Notes: generated by a model not told the origin, from the letters alone. Shown: positions 17,435 to 26,324, counted from the first letter of the stretch. The stretch: DNA of 64,000 nucleotides from Sphingomonas lycopersici (GCF_026130605.1 NZ_JANFAU010000003.1:496001-560000); one strand, 5' to 3'. A program made the numbers and translations.

Positions 17435-18916
17435 TCATGCCCGCCGCAGCGCGTTGAGCGCCTCAAGCGCGCTCCGGTGGCCCGAGCGGACCGCGCCATC
17501 CATATAGCCGGCCCAGATGTCGGCGGTTTCGGTGCCCGCCCAGATGAGACCGCCGCACGGCGGGCGCAGCGCGGCACCGTGGATGCTCCAGAAACCGGGC
17601 GGGATCGCCGAGACGCAGGTGATCGTCCACGGATCGGCGAACCCCCAGTCGCGATCGTGATAGGAGACCGGCGACAGCGCCTCGTCGCCCAGCGCCTGCG
17701 CATAGATCGCCGTCTGGATCTTCTTCGCCTCGCCGAGATCGGTCGGCAGCATCGCATTGGTGACGAAGGCGTTGATGATCCCGATCTCGCCGCCGGGGGG
17801 CGAATTGTCCCACGCCCAGATGATCGGCCCGCCGAATTGCAGGACATGGCCGTTGAGCCCCTTCTCGCGCCAGAACGGGCGCGCATAGACCATCGCGGTC
17901 TTGCGCGCGGGCGAATGCGCCGGCCAGGCGCGATGCAGCGCGGCGCGCGCCGTCGGCAGCGCGGGCTCGTACTGGATCTGGTTACATAAGGGCGGGCTGA
18001 GCGCCATGATCACGCGGCGCGCGCGCATCTCGCCGCGATCCGAATGCAGGGTGATCACTTCCTGATCCCAGCCCGATATCCGCCGGATCGGAAAGGACAG
18101 CCGCACCTTGTCGCCGAGCTGTTCGGCCAGCTTGGTCGACAGGATCTGCGACCCGCCGACCAGACGCGTCCCTTGCGCGCTATTCTTGATCGAATCGAGT
18201 TGCTCGTAATCGCAATTCGCCGAATTGATCATCGACAAGAAGTGGAGCAGCCCCATTTTCGCGGGGAAGGTCCCTCCAGACAAGCCAATGCTGCTGTTCC
18301 AGCCGTTTTGGTCCTCGGGCTTGATCGAATGTTTTGCCAACCAATCGCCAACCGAGAGTTTGTCGAGTTCCTGCACGCGGGACGATGTCCACGGTGCGCC
18401 CGACGGTACGTCGCGCGAAAGCTTGCTCAGCTTTGCCGCAAGCGCTTCATCGGTGCCGAACGTGCCGTGGAGATCGATCTCGACACGGCCTTCGCCGCCG
18501 AGGATCGTGGTCTTTCCATCATAGTAAGTCGGGAAGGTGCCGACGTTGAGCTCGCGCGCAAGATCAGCAACCGCGGTCTGTCCCGGCCCGATCCACTGCC
18601 CCCCGACTTCGGAAACGTGCCCGCCGCCGACATCGAAATTGAGCGTCCGCCCGCCGACCCGGTCGCGTGCCTCAAGCACCACGACCGACGTACACCCGCT
18701 GCGGACCAGATCGCGCGCCGCGGTGAGCCCGGCGAGCCCCGCGCCGATGATCGCGACATCGAGAATGCCGGGTGATGCATCGCCGTCAGCGGCACCGCCG
18801 ATCCGCGGCGACGCATTGCCCAGACTAAGCGCGCCTACCGCCGCGGCGCCAGCTAGCTTCAGCAGGCCCCTTCGCTCGACCAGCGACGGGTCATCGGAAC
18901 GCGATTCGTGAGACAT
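17435..18916 (-). CDS. Tat-exported flavin monoamine oxidase/dehydrogenase (paralogue 1)
   Basis: 493 aa from ATG 18916 with GGGGAGG upstream. N-terminal twin-arginine signal VERRGLLKLAG. FAD-binding VAIIGAGLAGLTAARDLVRSG and EARDRVGGRT are classic for the MAO family. The C-terminal GTETADIWAGYMDGA keeps the aromatic-cage Tyr position. At the position of the first cage Tyr of human MAO-B a Cys is found (WTITCVSAIPPG), and the residue aligned with the flavin-linking Cys is Thr, so FAD is probably non-covalent. The cytochrome c gene follows directly. About 45-50% identical by eye to the paralogue at 19124. Substrate unknown. Confidence 0.9.
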   Translation of the reverse strand: MSHESRSDDPSLVERRGLLKLAGAAAVGALSLGNASPRIGGAADGDASPGILDVAIIGAGLAGLTAARDLVRSGCTSVVVLEARDRVGGRTLNFDVGGGHVSEVGGQWIGPGQTAVADLARELNVGTFPTYYDGKTTILGGEGRVEIDLHGTFGTDEALAAKLSKLSRDVPSGAPWTSSRVQELDKLSVGDWLAKHSIKPEDQNGWNSSIGLSGGTFPAKMGLLHFLSMINSANCDYEQLDSIKNSAQGTRLVGGSQILSTKLAEQLGDKVRLSFPIRRISGWDQEVITLHSDRGEMRARRVIMALSPPLCNQIQYEPALPTARAALHRAWPAHSPARKTAMVYARPFWREKGLNGHVLQFGGPIIWAWDNSPPGGEIGIINAFVTNAMLPTDLGEAKKIQTAIYAQALGDEALSPVSYHDRDWGFADPWTITCVSAIPPGFWSIHGAALRPPCGGLIWAGTETADIWAGYMDGAVRSGHRSALEALNALRRA

Positions 18917-19123
18917 TTCGCCTCCCCTGCAATTTCGATGCGCGCGGGAATTTTCGTCACGCATATTTTTATTACAGATGTGATGATAAATGAGCGCGCA
19001 CAGGTTGGCAAGCGGCGGAATCGCGGTTTGCACAATTAATATCGCGCTTGTTATGATATAAATCGGTGGCGGGAGATGTACCCGCGGGCATTCATTGTCA
19101 GCTCGGTCCCCGCGATCGCTCGT
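18917..19123. promoter_or_regulatory. Probable internal promoter region between the two amine-oxidase genes
   Basis: 207 bp with two A/T-rich patches (about 18960-18990 and 19030-19065) in an otherwise GC-rich island. It probably carries a promoter for the leftward genes starting at 18916. GTTATGATAT (19050-19059) resembles GTTATGGTAT (26280-26289) in the promoter region of the divergent TetR gene. Confidence 0.4.
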
Positions 19124-20602
19124 TCAGGACCGCGCCAATGCTTCGAGCGCCTTCAAGGTCGAACGATGGCCGGCCCTGATCGCGCCATCCATCGAACTGG
19201 GCCAGAGCTCCGCCATATCGGTCCCCGACCAGATCAGCCGGCCGGTCGGCATTCGCATCGCCTTGCCGAATGTGGTGAGGAACCCGGGCGCGTAAGGCGA
19301 AGTGCACGACAGGCTCCAACGGTCGACCTTACTCCAGTCGATCTCATGATATTGGGTAGGATTTCGGGCCTTTTCGCCCAATGCCCGGGCGTAGATTGCA
19401 GACAATTCACGTTGCGCCACGTTGGGATCAGCGGACAGAGCGCCCTCCTTGACGAAGGCGGTGATGATGCCGACCGAAAGATCGGACGGCGAATTGTCGG
19501 TGCACCAGAGCACAGGCCCGCCGACCTGAATGACTTGTCCGCTCAGCCCCGCATCACGCCAGAACGGACGCGGATAGACATGGACGGTCTTGCGCATATG
19601 CGCGGTCGTCGGCCAGGCCTTGTGCATTGCCGCGCGATCGGCGGGCAACGGCGGATCGAATGCGATCTGGTTGCACAGCGACTGGCTCATCGCGACGATC
19701 ACCTGCCGCGTTCTGATGATGCCTCGATCGGTGTGGAGTTCGACCACGTTACGGTCCCAGCCAACGATCTTGCGTACCGGTGAGGAGAGCCTGATCTTAT
19801 CCTTCAGATCCTCGGCCATCCTGGCGCTCAGCATATAAGAGCCGCCGACGAGCCGCTTTTCCTGCGCGCCGCCGGGCATGGATTCGAGCTTCTCGAGATT
19901 GCAGTCCGACGAATTGATGATCGCCAGATAGTGGAGCAGACTGAGCTGCTCGGGCGGCGCGCCGTAGGTCAATGTCGCCGACAGGAAGAAGGTCAGCCTG
20001 TCGTCGTCGGTCAGCTTCTCTTTCGCGAGCCAGTCGGCGAGCGACTGGCGGTCCAGTTTGGCCGCGCGCGGCGCGTTCCACGGCTCGGCGCTCGGCACCT
20101 CGCGGGCCATGGCGTTAAGCTTGTCGATCACCGGGCTGGCGGCGCCGAGACCACCGTTTCCGCTGCCCGCCTCGATCCGCTGATCGCCGACCAGATAGAC
20201 GGTCTTGCCCTTGTAGAAACTGTCAAAGGTGGCGACGCCCAGTTCACGCGCGAGATCGGCGACCGCCGTCTGGCCGGGGCCGATCCACTGGCCGCCGCCT
20301 TCGGAGATGACGCCATTGCCGATATCGTGATTGACGGTGCGACCGCCGACACGATCGCGCGCTTCGAGAATGACGAAGGATTCGCAGCCGGCACGTTTCA
20401 AATCCCTGCCCGATGTCAGGCCCGAAAGGCCGGCACCGATGATCGCTACGTCGAGAACCGAATGATCCTTTCCCTTGGCCACGGTCGCCGCCGCTTCGCC
20501 GCCGGCAAAAAGCCCGCCGGCGATTGCGCCGCCGCCCATCGCCTGAAGCAGCGAACGTCGCGCAAGACCGCCATTCTCTCCGGCCGCCAGTTTCGATTTC
20601 AT
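19124..20602 (-). CDS. Tat-exported flavin monoamine oxidase/dehydrogenase (paralogue 2)
   Basis: 492 aa. Twin-arginine motif LARRSLLQAMGGG, then VAIIGAGLSGLTSGRDLKRAG and EARDRVGGRT for FAD binding. The C-terminal block reads GTDMAELWPSSMDGA, where family members have GTE..W.GYMDGA. The Glu is Asp and the Gly-Tyr pair is Ser-Ser, so the second aromatic-cage residue is gone. It therefore probably acts on a different, bulkier or less basic amine than paralogue 1. The gene begins 14 bp after the stop of an acyl-CoA-synthetase remnant. It ends a transcription unit that starts with the TonB receptor. Confidence 0.9.
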   Translation of the reverse strand: MKSKLAAGENGGLARRSLLQAMGGGAIAGGLFAGGEAAATVAKGKDHSVLDVAIIGAGLSGLTSGRDLKRAGCESFVILEARDRVGGRTVNHDIGNGVISEGGGQWIGPGQTAVADLARELGVATFDSFYKGKTVYLVGDQRIEAGSGNGGLGAASPVIDKLNAMAREVPSAEPWNAPRAAKLDRQSLADWLAKEKLTDDDRLTFFLSATLTYGAPPEQLSLLHYLAIINSSDCNLEKLESMPGGAQEKRLVGGSYMLSARMAEDLKDKIRLSSPVRKIVGWDRNVVELHTDRGIIRTRQVIVAMSQSLCNQIAFDPPLPADRAAMHKAWPTTAHMRKTVHVYPRPFWRDAGLSGQVIQVGGPVLWCTDNSPSDLSVGIITAFVKEGALSADPNVAQRELSAIYARALGEKARNPTQYHEIDWSKVDRWSLSCTSPYAPGFLTTFGKAMRMPTGRLIWSGTDMAELWPSSMDGAIRAGHRSTLKALEALARS

Positions 20603-20616
20603 TCTTCCCTCTCCTG

Positions 20617-20760
20617 TCAGCGAATAGCGTCGAAGGGCGGTGCATCACCGTCCAGACTGGCCCGGATCGCCTTCTTGTCGATCTTGCCGGTCGCGCCGGG
20701 CGGGATATCCGGCACCAAATATGTCGCCCGGCATCCGCCATTTTGGCGATCTCTCCCCAG
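20617..20760 (-). pseudogene. 3' remnant of an ANL-superfamily acyl/aryl-CoA synthetase gene
   Basis: Minus-strand translation in the same frame as the monooxygenase, directly after its TAG, gives a reading ending TYLVPDIPPGATGKIDKKA then IRASLDG and a normal stop at 20617-20619. The PxxxTGKIDKKA(I)R block is the A10 catalytic-Lys motif at the C terminus of adenylate-forming CoA ligases. Only about 45 codons remain, with no start. A deletion appears to have fused the 3' end of the monooxygenase gene to the tail of a former ligase gene. Confidence 0.7.
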
Positions 20761-20772
20761 CCTGCTCCGCGG

Positions 20773-22308
20773 CTATTCGGCCGCCGCGGCCTCCCGATGC
20801 GCGATCGGGCTGCCGTCGTAGAGGAAGGCCGCATCGGTCGGGTCGATCAGCGGGAACGCGTCTTTCTCCGCCCAATAATCCTGATTGTGCCGCCACTCGG
20901 GCTTGTCGCCGCGACGCGGCATGGCATGGATGCTGCGCATGAGATAACCGGGATTGAAGTTTTCGGGCTCGATCCACGGCAGGATCGCCATATCCCGGTC
21001 CTGCGGGCGCAAGGCGACCTCGACCCGTCGCGCGCCGATCTCATCCATATATTTGAGCAGGTCGGTGACGAAATCGCCCATCATGTCAACGCGCAGCGTC
21101 CAGCTCGCGCGGAAATAGCCCAGCACCCACACGAGATTGGGGACACCGGTCATCATCATGCCGCGATAGGTGATCGTCTCCGCCCAATCGACGCGCTTGC
21201 CTTCCACCTCGAACGGAATGTCGCCCATCACGGACATTCTGAAACCGGTCGCGGCGACGATGATGTCGGCGTCGAGTTCCTGTCCGCCCCTGGTCCGCAC
21301 ACCCGTTTGGGTGAAACGCTCGATCGTGTCGGCGACGACGCTGGCCTTGCGCGAGACGATCGCCCTGAACAGATCCCCGTCCGGGCAAAAACCGACCCGC
21401 TGCTGCCACGGACGATATTTCGGGGTGAAATGCGGCTCGAACTCGAAATCGGCCTTACCGGTGAAGGCGCGAACGAGGCTTTTCAACTCCTCGACCACCA
21501 CATCGGGCTCGGTCTCGCAGCGACGCGTAATGATGTCCTGATCGTACATCACCTGCGCCCGCACCACGCGATAGATCGTCGGTTCGTCAATCCCGATCTC
21601 GCGCAGGCGGTCGGCGAGCTCGTTCCGGTTCTCGTTACAATAGAAATAGGTGGGGGAACGCTGCAGCATCGTCACATGCGCGGCTTTTTCCGCAAGGGCC
21701 GGGATGACCGTGGCAGCGGTCGCACCCGAACCGATCACGACAATCCGCTTGCCCGCATAGTCAATCGCCGGATCCCACAGCTGCGCGTGGACGAACAGCC
21801 CCTGATAGTCCGACAGCCCGGGCCAATCGGGCACATAAGGCTTTTCGTGATCGTAATAGCCCTGGCAACCCCAGATGAAGCCGGCCGTCAGGGTGACGGT
21901 AGCGCCATCCGACGCGCGCTTCGCCTCGACCTTCCACCGCGCGTCTGTGCGCGACCAGGCGCAGGAAATGATGCGATGACCGTATCGGATATGCGCACCG
22001 ATCGCGTTATCGTCGATCACCTCGCCGAGATATTTGAGGATGTCGGCGCCGCTGGCGATCGGTGCGCCGACCCACGGCTTGAAGCGATACCCGTAGGAGT
22101 AAAGATCGGAATCGGACCGAACGCCGGGATATTTGTGCGTATCCCAGGTTCCCCCGAACCTATCCTTGGCTTCGAGGATAAGGAAGCTTTTGTCAGGGCA
22201 CTGGCTTTTCATGTGCCACGCCGATCCGATTCCCGAAACGCCTGCGCCGATGATCAATACATCGACATGCGTTCCGTCGGCCGATGCGGACTCTGCTGTT
22301 CCCGCCAT
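20773..22308 (-). CDS. EthA-like Baeyer-Villiger flavin monooxygenase
   Basis: 511 aa from ATG 22308 (GAGAGGAAAG upstream). First dinucleotide site VLIIGAGVSGIGSAWHM, then GGTWDTHKYPGVRSDSD. The BVMO fingerprint appears as YQGLFVHAQLWD (Phe of the consensus replaced by Tyr). The NADPH site is IVVIGSGATAATV. The sequence style is that of the EthA/type-I BVMO branch, which inserts oxygen next to ketones or oxidises S and N atoms using NADPH. It lies between the Rid gene and the CoA-ligase remnant in the TonB-receptor operon. The substrate is not evident. Confidence 0.9.
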   Translation of the reverse strand: MAGTAESASADGTHVDVLIIGAGVSGIGSAWHMKSQCPDKSFLILEAKDRFGGTWDTHKYPGVRSDSDLYSYGYRFKPWVGAPIASGADILKYLGEVIDDNAIGAHIRYGHRIISCAWSRTDARWKVEAKRASDGATVTLTAGFIWGCQGYYDHEKPYVPDWPGLSDYQGLFVHAQLWDPAIDYAGKRIVVIGSGATAATVIPALAEKAAHVTMLQRSPTYFYCNENRNELADRLREIGIDEPTIYRVVRAQVMYDQDIITRRCETEPDVVVEELKSLVRAFTGKADFEFEPHFTPKYRPWQQRVGFCPDGDLFRAIVSRKASVVADTIERFTQTGVRTRGGQELDADIIVAATGFRMSVMGDIPFEVEGKRVDWAETITYRGMMMTGVPNLVWVLGYFRASWTLRVDMMGDFVTDLLKYMDEIGARRVEVALRPQDRDMAILPWIEPENFNPGYLMRSIHAMPRRGDKPEWRHNQDYWAEKDAFPLIDPTDAAFLYDGSPIAHREAAAAE

Positions 22309-22388
22309 CTCTTTCCTCTCCATCCAGACGTCAATTGCCGCGACCGCCGTCAACGCGATGGCAGCCGCGGCCAAAGGCGGCTTTCCCT

Positions 22389-22811
22389 TCAGGCGCTACC
22401 GCTGCCGATCACCGCCACCGCGCGCACCTCGACCCGCAGTTCGGGCATCGCGAGCTGGGTCACCCCGACCGCGCTCCACGACGGGTAACGATCGGGGAGG
22501 TACTCGTCCTTCACCTTGGCGAAATCCTCCATCTCGCCGCGCAGATCGATGTGGAAGGTGATCAGCTCGACGATATCGCCCATGCTCGCGCCGGCGGCTT
22601 CGAGCGCCGTCTTGAGCGCCTGAAAGGCCAGGCGCGCCTGGGCCTCCATCCCGTCGCCCGGCACCATATTGGCGTCGATGCCGACCTGCCCGGATACCCA
22701 GACCATGTTCCCGACCCGGGTGGCGGGAGCGAAGTGGAAGTTGTCATAGAGTATTTCGGTGCCAGCCGGCTTGATCACCTGACGCGGCGCGCTCTTTGTC
22801 GTCATGGACAT
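22389..22811 (-). CDS. Rid (YjgF/YER057c) family protein without the RidA arginine
   Basis: 140 aa; ATG 22811 has GAAGGGA very close, and ATG 22805 has better spacing. The fold signature is complete: VWVSGQVGID, LAFQALKTALEAAGASMGDIV, MPELRVEVRAVAV. RidA enzymes that deaminate enamines/imines need an Arg in the PARSCVEV segment. Here the matching stretch is YPSWSAVGV, with Trp at that place, so it belongs with the Rid subfamilies lacking Arg and may have another activity. It is 11 bp from the dioxygenase stop and is commonly the type of gene found in amine-catabolic operons. Confidence 0.9.
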   Translation of the reverse strand: MSMTTKSAPRQVIKPAGTEILYDNFHFAPATRVGNMVWVSGQVGIDANMVPGDGMEAQARLAFQALKTALEAAGASMGDIVELITFHIDLRGEMEDFAKVKDEYLPDRYPSWSAVGVTQLAMPELRVEVRAVAVIGSGSA

Positions 22812-22822
22812 ATTCCCTTCAG

Positions 22823-23665
22823 TCAGATGAGTTGGCGGAAGACGGGCGAGCGGAAGGGTTCACCTTCGTTGAGCTGTGCCATCTCCTTGACGAACAACAC
22901 CCCGTTCCGATCATAGCCGCCGGCGCTTTGCGTCGGCAGCGCGCGGAATGTCGCGTCGTCGCCGAAGAAACGGAACACCAGCGTGTGACGTTCGGGGAAA
23001 TCGGCGTCGACCGGGGCGCCGCCGTGAAGGCTGCCGGGATGGAGAACCAATACGTCACCGGGCTCGCTCGCGAACGAAACCGTGTCATAGGCATTGGGAT
23101 CGCGCGCGCGCTCCGCCTCGATATCGGGAAGGCGCGGCAGCGGCGGCACCGCATGTTCGCCGTGGAGCGGCTCGGTCGGATCGTCGGGATTCATGAAGGT
23201 CGTGCCATCGTAGATCGGGCCACGATGCGAACCGCGTACCACCTCCAGCGCATTTTTCTTCGGGAGCGATTCGAAGGTGATCCAGGCATTGGCCCAATGA
23301 TCGCCGGCCCACGGCAGATAGGACGTATCCTGATGCCAGGGCGACCGCCCCGTCTTTCCGCCCGCCTTCAGAAAAACTTCCTCGGCAAAGTACCAGACGT
23401 GCTTCGAGCCCCATAGCTCGGAAAGCAGCTTGCCGAACGGAAGCGTCGTCATCAGCGCGTCGAGCTTTTCCTTCGCTTTCGGATTGCTGTTGTCGTTGTG
23501 CGTCTGGTGCTCGGTGCCGTTGAAGATCTGAAAGGCTGCCGGGCCAGGGTTGGCGACCGCCCAATCGAACGCTTCGCGGCATCGTGAAAGCTGCTCGCGA
23601 TCGAGGGCGTTCTTCACAAGAACCGCGCCATCCTCGCGAAATCGTTTGCTCAATGAGGCATCCAT
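22823..23665 (-). CDS. Phytanoyl-CoA-dioxygenase-family Fe(II)/2-oxoglutarate hydroxylase
   Basis: 280 aa with AGGAGAG upstream of ATG 23665. The iron facial triad is His111-x-Asp113 (PWHQDTSY) with the distal His214 in GSLHGG, and Arg232 (RFFGDD) is suited to bind 2-oxoglutarate. Members hydroxylate small molecules such as phytanoyl-CoA, ectoine and diverse natural products. Second gene of the TonB-receptor operon (60 bp after it), so it probably performs an early oxygenation of the imported compound. Confidence 0.9.
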   Translation of the reverse strand: MDASLSKRFREDGAVLVKNALDREQLSRCREAFDWAVANPGPAAFQIFNGTEHQTHNDNSNPKAKEKLDALMTTLPFGKLLSELWGSKHVWYFAEEVFLKAGGKTGRSPWHQDTSYLPWAGDHWANAWITFESLPKKNALEVVRGSHRGPIYDGTTFMNPDDPTEPLHGEHAVPPLPRLPDIEAERARDPNAYDTVSFASEPGDVLVLHPGSLHGGAPVDADFPERHTLVFRFFGDDATFRALPTQSAGGYDRNGVLFVKEMAQLNEGEPFRSPVFRQLI

Positions 23666-23725
23666 TACAATCTCTCCTTTCTGTTTGGTGACCTGAAGCG
23701 ACGGGTAGTGCGCTCCCGCTATTCG

Positions 23726-26026
23726 TCAGAATTGCTTGCGGATCGATCCGCCGAACCAGCGCGGCCGGGCATAGGCACGTAGCACCGCGCCCTCCGTGCC
23801 GGTCACGTCGTAGGAGAAGGTCTGGCGGTTGACGTTGCTGATGTTGTCGACGAACGCCGACAGATCGACCCCCATGCTCTCGACATGATAGGTTACGCGC
23901 GCGCCGTGGACGAACGATCCCTTGACGAAGGTCGCGGCATTGTTGTCGATCGACGAATAACGATCGCCGATATAGTCACCCGACCAGCGCAGAGTCAGCT
24001 TGTCGGCGCCGATCTGGAAGTCCTTCGAGATCGCGCCCTTGACCGACCAGTGCGGGGTATTGACCCCCTGCTCGTCGCGCACGCCGTCATAGAGCGTCGG
24101 CACGTCGTGCAGCTTCGAGCGGACATAGGACACGCCGATCGTCACATTGACCGACGGCACGGGATAGGCATTCAGCTCGATTTCGCCGCCGCGGAAATAG
24201 CCGTTGTAATTGCCGACGATGCCGAGCAGCCCGACATAGGCGAAGCCCTGGAAGCGGTGATAATCGTAATTGAACACGCCGATGTTGAGCGTCGCGCGAC
24301 GATCGAACATCTGCAGTTTGACGCCCGCTTCATAGTCGTAGAGATATTCGCTCTTGAACGCCGTCTGACCGTAGTTCGCTGGGCTCAGCGCCGCGGTGGT
24401 GTTGCCGTTGAACCCCGCGCCCTTGCTGCCGCGCGAAACGCCGGCATAGATCAGCACATTGTCGCTCGGCTTGTAATCGAGCTGGACCTTGCCCGACCAG
24501 AGATCGTTGACGACCCGCGCGAGATTGCCGACCGCGGGATTGGCCTGCGAAAAGTCATAAGCCAGAAGCGGAGGGTCGAACACCGTGGAGCCCGCGCTGC
24601 CGTCGATATAGGCGTTGCCGAGCTCGTTGAAATAGGCCTTCGAATCGAACTTCTTCACGTCGTGCGAATAGCGCGCGCCAATCGTCAGCTTGAGCTTCGG
24701 GGTGAATTTATACTCGATCTGCCCGAAGACCGAGATCGAACTCAGTTTTTGCCGGACGGGATTGAAATCGTCATAGGCGAAATCGCTTCCCGATAAAGCC
24801 GGCGCGCGATAGGCACTCAGTACCTTCTGATCGGTGTTGAGATAATAGATGCCGGCGGTGTAGGTGAGGTTCCCGGCAGTGCCGTTGATGCGCAATTCTT
24901 GTGAATATTGCTTCAAATTCTGCTTGAAGGCTTCCTGGCAGAAATCGACCGGGCCGCCGTCGCAATCCTCGCGATAATTGGATTTGAAGCGGGTGTAATT
25001 GCTGATCGACGTCACCGTCGCATTGCCGATCTGCCAGGTCAGGAACAGAGACGGCGAGAAGCGCTCGCTCTCGAAGAAGCCGACATTGTTGAACGACCCC
25101 TCCGAGGCGCGCGAATTGGTGTTGCGATAGCCGGTCATGTCGTTGCCCGGCCCGGTGCCATAAGCATCGACATTGGCCGGCAGCGGCTCCGGGTGGCCGT
25201 TGACGAGGTAGAAGGGCACCGAGCGATAGATGCCGTCGCGATGCCGCGGGTTCTTGTCGTAGCTGACCGACAGCCGCGCGGTGAAATTATCGGTGACGTC
25301 GGCTTCGATCTGCCCGCGGATGCCGGCGAAATCGTTCTCGAGCGTGTCCCGCCCGCCCGGCATATCGTTGATCCACCAGCCGTTGGTCACCTCGCGACGG
25401 CCCGCGACACGGAAACGGATCTTGTCGGTCAGCGGCCCCCCGACCGCCGCCTCGGCATAGGCATCGGCATAGCTGCCGAAGCCGATCTCGGCATAACCGT
25501 CCCATTCTTTGGTCGGATGCTTGGGAAGGAAATTGGCGAGGCCGCCGCTCGAGGCACGGCCGAACAGCGTGCCTTGCGGCCCGCGCAGCACCTCGACGCG
25601 ATCGAGATCATAGAGCGCGAACCCCGCCGCACCCGACGAACTGAGATAGATGTCGTCGATATAGATCGAGTTGGGCGATTCCTGGAACGACGAGAAGTCC
25701 GATTGCGAGACGCCGCGCACCACCAATTGCGCGTTCGCCGTCCCCGAATTGACCGAATCGAGCGTGACGCCCGCGATCGACTTGGAAATCGCCTGTGCGT
25801 TGGAAATGCCGCTCGCGCGCAGCGCATCGCTCGTTACCGCCGAGACCGAGACGCCGACGTCCTGCAAACGTTCCGAACGCCGCTGCGCGGTGACGACGAT
25901 GTCGCCCGGCGCCGACGGCGGCGCGCTCACGGATGCCTCGGCCCCTGCCGCATTTTGTGCTGCAGCAGGCACGGCGAGTGCCAAACCGCTAACGCCGGCA
26001 ATCAGGCAATACCCCAGTCTCTTCAT
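23726..26026 (-). CDS. TonB-dependent outer-membrane receptor
   Basis: 766 aa, ATG 26026 with AGGAGAG upstream. Signal peptide ends AVPAAAQN. The TonB-box-like segment DIVVTAQRR is followed by a plug (VEVLRGPQGTLFGRASSGG) and a long barrel ending in the aromatic C terminus IRKQF. The family imports large or scarce substrates across the outer membrane with TonB/ExbBD energy. As first gene of the island, divergent from a TetR regulator, it should define the substrate taken up for the oxidative enzymes downstream. No FecI/FecR genes are nearby, so it is not an obvious siderophore receptor. Confidence 0.93.
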   Translation of the reverse strand: MKRLGYCLIAGVSGLALAVPAAAQNAAGAEASVSAPPSAPGDIVVTAQRRSERLQDVGVSVSAVTSDALRASGISNAQAISKSIAGVTLDSVNSGTANAQLVVRGVSQSDFSSFQESPNSIYIDDIYLSSSGAAGFALYDLDRVEVLRGPQGTLFGRASSGGLANFLPKHPTKEWDGYAEIGFGSYADAYAEAAVGGPLTDKIRFRVAGRREVTNGWWINDMPGGRDTLENDFAGIRGQIEADVTDNFTARLSVSYDKNPRHRDGIYRSVPFYLVNGHPEPLPANVDAYGTGPGNDMTGYRNTNSRASEGSFNNVGFFESERFSPSLFLTWQIGNATVTSISNYTRFKSNYREDCDGGPVDFCQEAFKQNLKQYSQELRINGTAGNLTYTAGIYYLNTDQKVLSAYRAPALSGSDFAYDDFNPVRQKLSSISVFGQIEYKFTPKLKLTIGARYSHDVKKFDSKAYFNELGNAYIDGSAGSTVFDPPLLAYDFSQANPAVGNLARVVNDLWSGKVQLDYKPSDNVLIYAGVSRGSKGAGFNGNTTAALSPANYGQTAFKSEYLYDYEAGVKLQMFDRRATLNIGVFNYDYHRFQGFAYVGLLGIVGNYNGYFRGGEIELNAYPVPSVNVTIGVSYVRSKLHDVPTLYDGVRDEQGVNTPHWSVKGAISKDFQIGADKLTLRWSGDYIGDRYSSIDNNAATFVKGSFVHGARVTYHVESMGVDLSAFVDNISNVNRQTFSYDVTGTEGAVLRAYARPRWFGGSIRKQF

Positions 26027-26324
26027 GTCTCTCTCCTCCCCGCGATCACTGCCTGCGGTCTTTTCCGGGTCGTTTCGCGCTTTCCCGCCGACCCTCTTCC
26101 GTCCGCGCAGCCCGATGCCGGAGCGCGTCTTTTTTTATAACTGACGTAATAATATTTAGATCGGGGCTTTGGCAAGAATAAAAATAACGGTCAGCCAGAA
26201 AAATGCGCGATCGACCGCTCTGTCCCCGCCAGGTGCCGACGACCGCGAGGTCCAAGAGGAACGTTTTGAGGTAACTGCCGTTATGGTATTTGATATCGTG
26301 ACGCGATCGGTTAAGGTTCCGCTC
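26027..26324. promoter_or_regulatory. Divergent promoter region between the TonB receptor and TetR genes
   Basis: 298 bp including A/T-rich 26127-26165. A shared motif TAACTG-n-CGT-n-AT occurs at 26138-26150 (TAACTGACGTAAT) and 26272-26284 (TAACTGCCGTTAT), 11 of 13 identical, one on each side of the region. They are candidate binding sites for the divergent TetR. A longer N-terminal extension of the TetR frame through this region is rejected. Confidence 0.4.
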
